Virus record (IMG/VR): IMGVR_UViG_3300035162_002197
Location: 1 to 27,480 of that record
DNA length: 27,480 nucleotides
From: a virus
Direction: 5' to 3' (one strand)
Every line of letters begins with the position of its first letter. Positions within the stretch are counted from its first letter, which is position 1. Positions 1 to 5,276 of this stretch are shown in pieces. The translations under genes were made by a program, and so were the position numbers. The notes beneath the pieces were generated by a model. It had not been told where the DNA came from and ran no database searches. It saw nothing but the letters and a program-made list of their open reading frames with translations.

Positions 1-432
1 AAAAACAAGAACCGGCATCCGCTCGCCAGGGATCGACAGATCACGGCCAAGGAATTGAGGCTTCTTGTCACGGAGGGCTGCAATCAAACCCGTCGAAAAC
101 GAACTCTTGCCCACTTTCGGTTGGCCGATTATGACATTTGCCTCCGACATCTTCACCATGCCATCAAGCAGAAAGACGGACTCAGTGGCCTGTAGCTTTT
201 CACCTGCGCGGTAAACCTTGCCTTTGTGAACCCTGCGCTCTGCTGCGTCTAAATAAGCTTGAAGTTCAGGATCGCGTGCGTCGTCGTGGGCGCCTAGCTC
301 GAAAGCTTTGTTTCGCATCAAAGGCATCCAGTCCCTCTCCCTCTCCGCCTGGATCACTTTCTCGGCGTGGAGGGCTAGAGCTGTTAATGACTCTTGGAGC
401 GCGGGTTTTGAGTTGTTCGGAATAGGCTTCAT
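1..432 (-). CDS. RepA-like P-loop ATPase (probable replicative helicase or loader), C-terminus off the window
   Basis: The leftward frame from the ATG at 432 stays open to the window edge, so only the first 144 residues are visible. Near residue 105 there is a Walker A P-loop, IIGQPKVGKSS, in the form typical of RepA/AAA_25 and DnaB-like phage ATPases. This suggests an ATP-driven DNA helicase or helicase loader acting at the replication fork. The stretch before the P-loop is charged and helical (ALHAEKVIQAERERDW). The frame overlaps the leftward ORF 266..691 by 167 bases. Removing one base near 400 would join the two frames smoothly, so the true protein may begin at 691. The P-loop is clear; helicase rather than another P-loop role is inferred. 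Confidence 0.7.
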   Translation of the reverse strand, partial: MKPIPNNSKPALQESLTALALHAEKVIQAERERDWMPLMRNKAFELGAHDDARDPELQAYLDAAERRVHKGKVYRAGEKLQATESVFLLDGMVKMSEANVIIGQPKVGKSSFSTGLIAALRDKKPQFLGRDLSIPGERMPVLVF

Positions 433-691
433 CTTTTGCTTTTGAAGGGGAATAGAAATCTGAATCTGAATAGACGCCAAGGCGCTCTAACTCTTTGAAG
501 GCCATCAGCTCAGAACTGCTGACGAAAGGATGATCATCATCCCAAGCCTTGAGGGCAGCATCTGACTTTTGGGTTTGAATCTCTGTGTATTGACCGATGA
601 CAGCTAAATCATCGTCAAAGAAACCAGGCAAGCTGTAGGGCACCCACTGAAGCAAGTCATAGGCCCGTTGCTCTTGGTATAGATCAGTCAC
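266..691 (-). CDS. N-terminal half of the ATPase in another frame, or a separate small protein
   Basis: This 141-residue leftward ORF starts at 691, overlapping the stop of the RHH gene (684..848) by 8 bases, which supports translational coupling. Residues 1 to about 97 look like real protein, with an acidic mix of aromatics and helices. After the stretch SEQLKT the composition becomes rich in Arg, Pro, Ser and Gly, as expected for a shadow frame. In the neighbouring frame the same DNA reads as ordinary helical protein leading into the P-loop ATPase. One base fewer at the AAAACCC run near 400 gives SEQLKTALQESLTALALHAE without interruption. It may be the N-terminal domain of the ATPase, split by a frameshift, a sequencing error or programmed slippage. 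No function is recognised for the N-terminal part alone. Confidence 0.45.
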   Translation of the reverse strand: MTDLYQEQRAYDLLQWVPYSLPGFFDDDLAVIGQYTEIQTQKSDAALKAWDDDHPFVSSSELMAFKELERLGVYSDSDFYSPSKAKDEAYSEQLKTRAPRVINSSSPPRRESDPGGEGEGLDAFDAKQSFRARRPRRRTRS

Positions 692-848
692 GGGCTAAAG
701 GCTCAGGCTCTAAGGCGATGGCACGTTGAAGGAGCAGGTTGACCCAGCCGGTGCGAGAAACGCCGATGGGCTTCTTTCTGTCAACCTCGGCAATGACCCT
801 TGGATCAATCTGAACGCGGACATCTTGGAACAAATCTGTTTCTGGCAT
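684..848 (-). CDS. Ribbon-helix-helix DNA-binding protein, 54 aa
   Basis: Starting at the ATG at 848, the product has the ribbon-helix-helix layout: a beta strand (DVRVQI), a first helix (DPRVIAEVDRK), a turn, and a second helix (SRTGWVNLLLQRAIAL). Such proteins dimerise and insert the paired strands into the DNA major groove. They are common phage repressors of the Arc/MetJ type. A longer version from the ATG at 908 would cover the divergent promoter region and add a non-homologous leader, so the shorter start is preferred. Its gene faces away from the nuclease gene at 907, with a perfect palindrome between them at 872-886, a natural place for autorepression. The operator link is inferred. 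Confidence 0.65.
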   Translation of the reverse strand: MPETDLFQDVRVQIDPRVIAEVDRKKPIGVSRTGWVNLLLQRAIALEPEPLARD

Positions 849-857
849 GTTGTGGGG

Positions 858-900
858 TTGATTCAGGTCTGAATATGGTGCATATTGGCCGAGCACGCAA
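858..900. promoter_or_regulatory. Overlapping divergent promoters built around a palindrome
   Basis: The perfect inverted repeat AATATG-GTG-CATATT lies at 872-886. Read rightward, TTGATT (858-863), a 17-base spacer and CATATT (881-886) form a sigma70-like promoter for the nuclease gene at 907. Read leftward, TTGCGT (900-895), a 17-base spacer and CATATT (877-872) form a promoter for the RHH gene. Each arm of the palindrome therefore serves as the -10 of one strand, so a protein bound there could shut both directions. The bases are as described; promoter activity is inferred. Confidence 0.45.
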
Positions 901-906
901 GCAACC

Positions 907-1542
907 ATGTTAGATCCAATCCCTGAACTGTCTTTCGACAGCAAGCGCCATCTTTACTCCTACAAGGGTGAATGGCTGGCTCACTCCGTTTCTGCCGTTA
1001 CGGGCGTAGACATTACGCCTCAGCAACGTGCTGGCTTCGAGAAGTACAAGCACGGCCCTGATGGCTGGGCTATTCGAGGCCAAACGATTCACGATTGCCT
1101 TGCAAAACATCTGAACGGCGATTGTCAAATTTATGATGAAAAGTGGGCGCCGTGGGTTGAGACGCTGCTTGAAGACGATTTGTTCAAGAACGTCAACCTG
1201 ATGGCTAGCGAGTATTCCTTATGTCTTCGCAACAGCTCCCATTCGATCGGTGGCACCTTAGATTTTTTGATTTCTTACTCGGACGACGATTTCTGTATTC
1301 TGGGAGATTTGAAAACTGTCTCAAGTAAAAAAGCCGTATCAAGCCGAAAAGCAGCGGCTTCTCAGCTTGGCGGCTACTTAGCCATGCTGAATCAGCATTG
1401 GCCCAAGATCTACATCAGCCAATGCGTCACGGTGGTCTCTGGCCCTGGCAAGGTAAAAGTGATCAAGCAAGAGCCTGACGAATGCCTTGAGGCATGGCGT
1501 GGAGCCTTGACCCGCTTTGATGCGCTGCAACCTGATTTCTGA
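907..1542 (+). CDS. PD-(D/E)XK exonuclease (Cas4/RecB-like)
   Basis: A 211-residue protein with the core of the PD-(D/E)XK nuclease fold. It has GGTLDFL at about residue 115 (metal-binding Asp), then CILGDLKTV at about 133-140 (the D-x-K strand), then a helix with QLGGYLAML matching the QxxxY motif of RecB and Cas4 nucleases. Such enzymes resect double-stranded ends or process DNA during recombination. The setting fits: RusA resolvase, a putative annealing protein and SSB follow in the same direction. The ATG at 907 lies just downstream of the divergent promoter at 858-886, leaving only a very short leader. The next gene overlaps its stop (TGAATG at 1540-1545). Confidence 0.75.
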   Translation: MLDPIPELSFDSKRHLYSYKGEWLAHSVSAVTGVDITPQQRAGFEKYKHGPDGWAIRGQTIHDCLAKHLNGDCQIYDEKWAPWVETLLEDDLFKNVNLMASEYSLCLRNSSHSIGGTLDFLISYSDDDFCILGDLKTVSSKKAVSSRKAAASQLGGYLAMLNQHWPKIYISQCVTVVSGPGKVKVIKQEPDECLEAWRGALTRFDALQPDF

Positions 1543-1665
1543 ATGAACTGGACCGAACTCCTGAAGCAAGGGCAGATCGAAGAACCGCCCGGATACAAAG
1601 AGACGGTCGAGGTCATCAAGGCTGACCCATACCAAAAGCCAAAGAAGAAGCAGAAGAAGCGTTGA
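1543..1665 (+). CDS. Small basic-tailed protein, 40 aa
   Basis: A 40-residue ORF begins directly after the nuclease stop codon. The N-terminal half is ordinary (MNWTELLKQGQIEEPPGYKE) and the last third is almost all Lys, Gln and Arg (PKKKQKKR). The clean start-stop junction and the ordered composition support a real gene. The basic tail suggests nucleic acid binding, possibly as a partner of the nuclease, but no family function is known to me. Its final codons overlap the -35 element of a promoter-like sequence for the next gene. Confidence 0.55.
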   Translation: MNWTELLKQGQIEEPPGYKETVEVIKADPYQKPKKKQKKR

Positions 1666-1690
1666 CAATCAATTGATGGTATGCCATCAT
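1662..1690 (+). promoter_or_regulatory. Sigma70-like promoter with an operator-like palindrome
   Basis: A consensus TTGACA lies at 1662-1667, followed after 17 bases by CATCAT (1685-1690), a 4 of 6 match to the -10. Overlapping the spacer and -10 is a perfect inverted repeat TGATGG-TATG-CCATCA (1674-1689), typical of an operator. It would drive the gene at 1731 and those behind it. The core TGGTATGCCA recurs inside rusA at 2656-2665. Promoter function is inferred from sequence only. Confidence 0.5.
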
Positions 1691-1730
1691 TCCCGCATGA
1701 GCGCAAAGCCGCTCTCCCGACTTCAGCAAA

Positions 1731-1934
1731 ATGACTTCCTATCAATCACAAAAGCTTCACTCAGGCTTTTACGGCAACAAGCGCCAGGTCAGCCTTGCGG
1801 CCCCTGTCGTCAGCGTTTTATTTGCTGCCTTGCTTTCAGGCGCTGCCTTTCTTTGTTTGACTCAAACGCTTGATGACATGACCCAGCGCGATTGCGACGC
1901 TGGCATTCAGAAAGCTTGCAAGGCTCTTAAGTGA
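1731..1934 (+). CDS. Small single-pass membrane protein, 67 aa
   Basis: The protein has a basic N-terminus (about residues 8-18), one hydrophobic segment at roughly 22-47 (SLAAPVVSVLFAALLSGAAF), and a short tail with two cysteines (RDCDAGIQKACKALK). I recall similar tails in small membrane proteins of marine cyanophages, but this is unverified. A competing frame from 1673 covers the same DNA but lacks a coherent hydrophobic segment and is rejected. The next gene starts at a GTG at 1931 that overlaps this stop codon, so the two are probably translated together. Function unknown. Confidence 0.6.
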   Translation: MTSYQSQKLHSGFYGNKRQVSLAAPVVSVLFAALLSGAAFLCLTQTLDDMTQRDCDAGIQKACKALK

Positions 1935-2209
1935 ACCTTCCTAGCAAAACAGTAAACGAGTTTCAGCTTGCGCAAGCATTGTTTCAAGTCAACAGTCTTG
2001 TAGGGCAAATGTTATCTTGCGAAGTTCGGCAAGAAGTCAATCATTGCATCATGGAAATTGTTGTTCAGTGGGTCATGCAGCAGTCGTCAACGGATGAAGA
2101 GGCTAAATGTCTTTACGATGCCATTAAAAAAAACGGTCCAATAACAGTGGCGGCAGCTAAAGGATTGCAGCTTCGGGCGGAGGGATTGCTAGCAAATGAA
2201 CGTCCTTAG
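1931..2209 (+). CDS. Hypothetical helical protein, 92 aa
   Basis: Translation appears to start at the GTG at 1931, embedded in the stop of the upstream membrane-protein gene (GTGA overlap). The product is predicted soluble and mostly helical, with an N-terminal stretch rich in Gln and hydrophobic residues (EFQLAQALFQVNSLVGQML) and an acidic middle. No catalytic or binding motif is recognised. Its 3' end overlaps the next gene by 14 bases. It sits within the recombination module, but nothing in the protein itself shows a role there. Confidence 0.65.
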   Translation: MNLPSKTVNEFQLAQALFQVNSLVGQMLSCEVRQEVNHCIMEIVVQWVMQQSSTDEEAKCLYDAIKKNGPITVAAAKGLQLRAEGLLANERP

Positions 2210-2507
2210 TAAACTTGAACTTCAATGGCAACAATGCAAAGCTAAAAACCCTAGCCTTTTGCCACAGCTTGCAAGTCTTGCGCGAGAGCTAAAGCTTGCA
2301 GGCCATAACCGCTATTCCATGGACGGTTTGTTTCACATCCTTCGGTGGGAGACGCGTTCAACAACAGGTGATCTTGGGCTAAAGGTCAACAACAATCACA
2401 CAGCTTTTGCAGCGCGTGACCTAATGGCTCAGTTTCCTGATTTGCAAGGCTTCTTTGCTCTCCGCGAGCAAAAACCACGGCCAAACAATTGGGGGCAAAT
2501 TCATTAG
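2196..2507 (+). CDS. Phage hypothetical protein of the FHILRWE type, 103 aa
   Basis: A 103-residue soluble protein with the block LFHILRWETRSTTGD, then LKVNNNHTAFAARDLMAQFPDL and FFALREQK. From memory, this pattern recurs in small phage proteins beside recombination genes, and its function is not established. The start at 2196 overlaps the upstream gene by 14 bases. The stop TAG at 2505-2507 overlaps the putative ATT start of rusA. That suggests coupled translation through the 1731-2940 block. No catalytic residues can be assigned. Confidence 0.7.
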   Translation: MNVLSKLELQWQQCKAKNPSLLPQLASLARELKLAGHNRYSMDGLFHILRWETRSTTGDLGLKVNNNHTAFAARDLMAQFPDLQGFFALREQKPRPNNWGQIH

Positions 2508-2940
2508 TAGTTTTACCTTTGTAGTGCTTGGCAAACCAGCCCCACAGGGCAGCAAGCGACACGTTGGCAAAGGCATCCTTTTGGAGTCTTCAAAACGTTG
2601 TAAGCCGTGGCGACAAGCTGTTGCTTTAGCCGCGCAAGAGTCGTTACCTGATGACTGGTATGCCATAATGGATAGGCCGATGAGTGCATCAATCACCTTT
2701 GCTTTCGATCGGCCAAAATCCCAGTACAAAGCAAACGGCGAACTGAAATTATCAGCCCCTGCTCACTGTGCCAAACGGATTGGAGACCTCGACAAACTTT
2801 GTCGAGCTGTCTTTGATTCGCTCGACATTGCAAACGTTGTCAATGACGATTCTCAATTTGTAAGCCTTTATGCCCACCGACGTTTCACCGTTAAACATGA
2901 ACACCCCTGCGCCATCATCAGCGTCACAGCCTTTTCCTAA
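2455..2940 (+). CDS. rusA: RusA-like Holliday junction resolvase
   Basis: RusA endonucleases are small dimers that cut four-way junctions made during recombination. This protein has the expected pattern: an N-terminal strand and basic motif (FVVLGKPAPQGSKRH), and a central DLDKLCRAVFDSLD block that supplies the acidic metal-binding residues, followed by VVNDDSQF with the remaining Asp pair. The start is uncertain. The given TTG at 2455 adds about 16 residues and overlaps the upstream gene by 53 bases. RusA proteins usually begin just before the first strand, which here would be an ATT at 2503 overlapping the upstream TAG stop. The GTG at 2524 would remove part of that strand. Neighbouring nuclease, annealing and SSB genes fit a recombination role. 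Confidence 0.85.
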   Translation: MLSASKNHGQTIGGKFISSFTFVVLGKPAPQGSKRHVGKGILLESSKRCKPWRQAVALAAQESLPDDWYAIMDRPMSASITFAFDRPKSQYKANGELKLSAPAHCAKRIGDLDKLCRAVFDSLDIANVVNDDSQFVSLYAHRRFTVKHEHPCAIISVTAFS

Positions 2941-3598
2941 TCTTGGCAACGTCATCACAACCGATGACGTAAGCCAAAAGGGAACAGGCAGTTATAAGGC
3001 CGATTACGTGAACTGGTGCCGCACTATGCACTTGTTGCATGAGTACGCTCCAGGCTGGCAATTCTGCCTCGCTCACTACGCTGACGCTAGTCATGCGTGG
3101 AAAGCCCCAAACGGTACGGCCTACGTTGTTGGCTATTTTACCGGCCCTAACGGCGAACGAACGCCTGACTTTCCTCAGGCGATCATGGACAACCGAAACA
3201 ACGCAGTTGCGTACGAAAAGGTCAGCGCACGAGACCTTACGGATTCCCACAGAAGATGCCTATGTACCGCAGCCGCTGCACAATTTGGCCTTGCTTGGCA
3301 GCTATGGGCACGCGAAGAAGTTGAGAACCCCCACCGGGGAGAATCAACACCAACCGCCAAACCTGCCGCAAAGGTTGAAGGTGTAAGTGATAGCGATCAG
3401 CCTCTTTCTGAGAACGATCGCAATCTTTGCCTTGGCCTAATTAAAGAGCTAACACCGGAGGGCCTTGCGTCCTTTTGTGAAAGCTTTCGACGGGACTTTA
3501 ATTTGAAACCCGATGCTAAAGTGGCTCCTGCTCTTACAAGCAAAAAGCACCAAGATTGGATGAATGCCAATCTAATTAAGTTTGCCGTCAATGTCTGA
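2897..3598 (+). CDS. Putative single-strand annealing protein (Sak3/DUF1071-like)
   Basis: A 233-residue protein placed between RusA and SSB. Residues about 25-150 hold a conserved-looking core: a Tyr/Trp-rich segment (YKADYVNWCRTMHLLHEYAPGW), a strand with VVGYFTG, then a helix after RRCLCTAAAAQFGLAWQLW. The last resembles the helix in DUF1071/Sak3 phage recombinases where a small-residue run precedes a Gly and Leu. The C-terminal 80 residues look like a separate helical domain. Such proteins anneal complementary strands with a partner exonuclease, here possibly 907..1542. The start at 2897 (MNTPAPSS) is chosen over the ATG at 2870, which overlaps rusA more deeply. Assignment rests on weak motif similarity plus location. 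Confidence 0.5.
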   Translation: MNTPAPSSASQPFPNLGNVITTDDVSQKGTGSYKADYVNWCRTMHLLHEYAPGWQFCLAHYADASHAWKAPNGTAYVVGYFTGPNGERTPDFPQAIMDNRNNAVAYEKVSARDLTDSHRRCLCTAAAAQFGLAWQLWAREEVENPHRGESTPTAKPAAKVEGVSDSDQPLSENDRNLCLGLIKELTPEGLASFCESFRRDFNLKPDAKVAPALTSKKHQDWMNANLIKFAVNV

Positions 3599-3785
3599 AG
3601 ACAACAAGCCAAAGACTCGCTCTGAACGACAGGCTGAACAAGACGACAAACGTGTTCACAACCTCTTTCAAGTTCGTCTTGACGAAGACCTAGGCAACAA
3701 GCTCCGCGACTACATGAGACAGCGTGATTACAACTGTAATCAAGCACTCAAGAACATCATCTCTCGTTTTTTCACAGGAAAGTAA
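3591..3785 (+). CDS. Small RHH-like DNA-binding protein, 64 aa
   Basis: From the ATG at 3591, which overlaps the upstream stop by eight bases, the product has a charged N-terminus. It then shows strand LFQVRL, helix DEDLGNKLRDYMRQRD, a short turn, and helix CNQALKNIISRFF. This is the ribbon-helix-helix order. It is the second such protein in the window, the first being at 684..848, and it sits directly upstream of ssb with no gap. It may regulate the early operon or bind DNA during replication. The RHH call is from secondary-structure pattern only. Confidence 0.6.
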   Translation: MSEDNKPKTRSERQAEQDDKRVHNLFQVRLDEDLGNKLRDYMRQRDYNCNQALKNIISRFFTGK

Positions 3786-4097
3786 ATGCTTAACATCACA
3801 GCTCACGGCAACCTTGGCAAAGACCCAGAAATCAAAAAAGTCAATGACACTCAAGTTGCTTCTTTCAGCCTTGCTGCCCGCACCGGCAAAGACGAAACAA
3901 CCTGGATTGATTGCACTGTTTGGGGCAAACGCGCTGAAACCGTAGTCAACTATTTGCACAAAGGCGACAAGATCACTGTTGCCGGAAACGGCAAGGTTCG
4001 TGTTTATGAGCACAACGGCAAAGAAGGTCGGTCTCTCGACCTAAACGTCTCTGATTTCACTCTTCCAGCCAAGAAAGAAAACACTGCTGACTTCTGA
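3786..4097 (+). CDS. ssb: Single-stranded DNA-binding protein
   Basis: A 103-residue OB-fold protein recognisable as bacterial-type SSB. It has MLNITAHGNLGKDPEI at the start, VASFSLAAR, then WIDCTVWGKRAETVVNYLHKGDKITVAGNG and RSLDLNVSDF. It coats single-stranded DNA during replication and recombination as a tetramer in the known family. It is short: the flexible linker and acidic C-terminal tip that recruit host partners are nearly absent, and it ends in ENTADF. Translation starts directly after the upstream TAA (TAAATG). A strongly foldable RNA follows its stop codon. Confidence 0.93.
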   Translation: MLNITAHGNLGKDPEIKKVNDTQVASFSLAARTGKDETTWIDCTVWGKRAETVVNYLHKGDKITVAGNGKVRVYEHNGKEGRSLDLNVSDFTLPAKKENTADF

Positions 4098-4183
4098 TGT
4101 ATGGGGGCATCAAGCGGGCCAGGACCGAAAGGACTGGCGGGGGTGGATCCCAGTTGACCGCTTCGTATAAGTCCCCCACCACC
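4098..4183 (+). ncRNA. Predicted structured RNA between ssb and a 50-aa gene
   Basis: By hand folding, 4103-4107 (GGGGG) pairs with 4173-4177 (CCCCC), and 4112-4117 (AAGCGG) pairs with 4158-4163 (CCGCTT). A hairpin at 4118-4138 pairs GCCAG with CTGGC and closes a CC-GAAA-GG tetraloop, and a small GGG/CCC hairpin lies at 4141-4151. A second G-run (4139-4143) competes for the same CCCCC segment, so two alternative folds are possible, as in a riboswitch or attenuator. The 3' side reads CCCCCACCA, like a tRNA end, but the inner arms do not form a tRNA. No known class is recognised. Confidence 0.4.
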
Positions 4184-4199
4184 GACCTAACTTGAGAAG

Positions 4200-4352
4200 A
4201 TGTCAGAACCAACCCTCAAGCGCGTGTCAAAGAATGGTAAATGGGTTTGGGAAGTTGCCTATGGCGGCACCGTTCGCTATCACGCTCAGGATTGGCAAGC
4301 CCGCTGGATATACGAGGAAGCCCTACGGGTTTATTCCGAGCAAGCAAGCTGA
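4200..4352 (+). CDS. Small hypothetical protein, 50 aa
   Basis: This frame from the ATG at 4200 has a Shine-Dalgarno-like GAGAAG directly upstream. It encodes a compact sequence rich in Trp and Tyr (GKWVWEVAYGGTVRYHAQDW), ending in a short helix. A longer competing ORF in another frame (4192-4377) has a less protein-like composition and is rejected. The gene lies just behind the structured RNA and could be its regulatory target. Its last 22 bases overlap, tail to tail, the leftward gene 4331..4546. Function unknown. Confidence 0.55.
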   Translation: MSEPTLKRVSKNGKWVWEVAYGGTVRYHAQDWQARWIYEEALRVYSEQAS

Positions 4353-4546
4353 GCATCCATTTCTGAAATCCGATTGACTGCCTGACATAGCAACTTGCGT
4401 TGATGCCAGTTCTGACGTACCAAAGCAGCACATAAGCCTTGGACTTCTTCAATGTCCTCAGTGTTGTGAATAGAACGAACCGATCGCTCCATCATTAGCT
4501 CTTTATGGAGCGTCAATTCTGCGATCATCCATTGCATGTCGTCCAT
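4331..4546 (-). CDS. Hypothetical helical protein, 71 aa
   Basis: Starting at the ATG at 4546 (MDDMQWMIAEL), the protein is helical throughout, with regularly spaced hydrophobics and many charged residues and no membrane segment. The upstream extension to 4609 is Arg/Ser-rich and lies in the overlap with the preceding gene, so the internal start is preferred. It overlaps the 76-residue membrane-protein gene by 44 bases and is the last gene of the leftward block that begins near 6609. It meets the rightward gene 4200..4352 tail to tail. Function not recognised. Confidence 0.6.
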   Translation of the reverse strand: MDDMQWMIAELTLHKELMMERSVRSIHNTEDIEEVQGLCAALVRQNWHQRKLLCQAVNRISEMDAQLACSE

Positions 4547-4733
4547 TGCTCTGCTCCAGGATCTTGCGCTCCTCAGAGTAAGGAGGCTGCCTAGCCCGAA
4601 TGTAGTCATGGAACGTAGGAACTAGCCACTCCTGTGGCGGCCAACAGTTATCCCAATTCACCGGCTTGGCGCAATTGACAACAACTGTTGACCAGAAAGC
4701 AATTAGATATGACCAAAGCCAATACAGACCCAT
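4503..4733 (-). CDS. Small membrane protein with soluble tail, 76 aa
   Basis: An N-terminal hydrophobic segment (LYWLWSYLIAFWSTVVVNC, about residues 3-21) is followed by a Pro- and Trp-rich stretch and a charged C-terminal tail. The layout suggests one membrane pass or an uncleaved signal anchor. The start codon overlaps the dCTP deaminase stop by one base (TGATG). In this block of small membrane proteins plus a secreted peptidase it could belong to a lysis or envelope function, but no holin or spanin family is recognised. Confidence 0.65.
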   Translation of the reverse strand: MGLYWLWSYLIAFWSTVVVNCAKPVNWDNCWPPQEWLVPTFHDYIRARQPPYSEERKILEQSNGRHAMDDRRIDAP

Positions 4734-5254
4734 CAGGCAGCAACAGACGGCATAACCCGCAAATGATTGTTGTAATTGCCTGTCACCGCATAACTGAGGG
4801 CTGGAACGTTGCTCATGCGATGAAAAACCATCTGACCAATTTTTAGATTGGGATACAGATGCAAGCCGTGATAACGACGTTCATTCTTTAGCTCAAGTGT
4901 TAAACGGCTCCCATGCCAGCCGGGGTCACACCAACCAGCTAAGGCATGATTTAGCCCCGACCTTGCACGGCTTGACTTCAAAACGAACTGAGCCGAAATA
5001 TCGTCAGGCAGATTAAACACCTCAATCGTTTCGGCTAGTACAAACTCACTAGGCGCTAAATAATAAGGGTCTTCCTCTGTTCGGTCTGAAATATCAATCT
5101 CAATCAGCTCTCGCCGATCAGAAACCTCAATCATCAGGCGATGACCTAAGCGAAGATCCAAGCTTGCTGGATTTAATAGCTCTGGGACGAAAGGCCAAAC
5201 CATCTGATGGCTATCGCAAAGAGACCGAATTTCCCAATCGCACAGAACCGCCAT
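4733..5254 (-). CDS. dcd: dCTP deaminase-like protein (dUTPase/Dcd fold)
   Basis: The 173-residue protein carries family landmarks in order: NPASLDLRLG (28-37), a central PSEFVLAET (69-76), KSSRARSGL (93-101), and AGWCDPGWHGSRLTLELKN (106-124). The Glu near 121 corresponds to the catalytic residue of dCTP deaminase. These enzymes make dUTP or dUMP from dCTP and feed thymidylate synthesis for phage DNA replication. Length is close to that of bacterial Dcd. Without alignment it cannot be decided whether it is a deaminase, a dUTPase or bifunctional. It is oddly placed between small membrane proteins and the secreted peptidase rather than with the replication genes. Confidence 0.85.
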   Translation of the reverse strand: MAVLCDWEIRSLCDSHQMVWPFVPELLNPASLDLRLGHRLMIEVSDRRELIEIDISDRTEEDPYYLAPSEFVLAETIEVFNLPDDISAQFVLKSSRARSGLNHALAGWCDPGWHGSRLTLELKNERRYHGLHLYPNLKIGQMVFHRMSNVPALSYAVTGNYNNHLRVMPSVAA

Positions 5255-5276
5255 ACAAGCTAATCAAAGAGTCAGC

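Noticed and set aside
1673-1873. 66-residue rightward ORF
   Set aside because: It overlaps the 67-residue membrane-protein gene in another frame, has a Cys/Arg-rich random composition and no coherent domain.
4154-4171. TTGACC and TATAAG as a promoter
   Set aside because: The spacer is only six bases, too short for sigma70, and the bases lie in the structured RNA.
4103-4181. Possible tRNA ending in CCCCCACCA
   Set aside because: The outer G/C stem and a CCA-like end are present, but no T-arm with TTCRA loop, no 7-base anticodon loop and no proper D-arm can be drawn. A different structured RNA is more likely.
4192-4377. 61-residue rightward ORF
   Set aside because: It overlaps the 50-residue ORF at 4200, which has a ribosome site and better composition.
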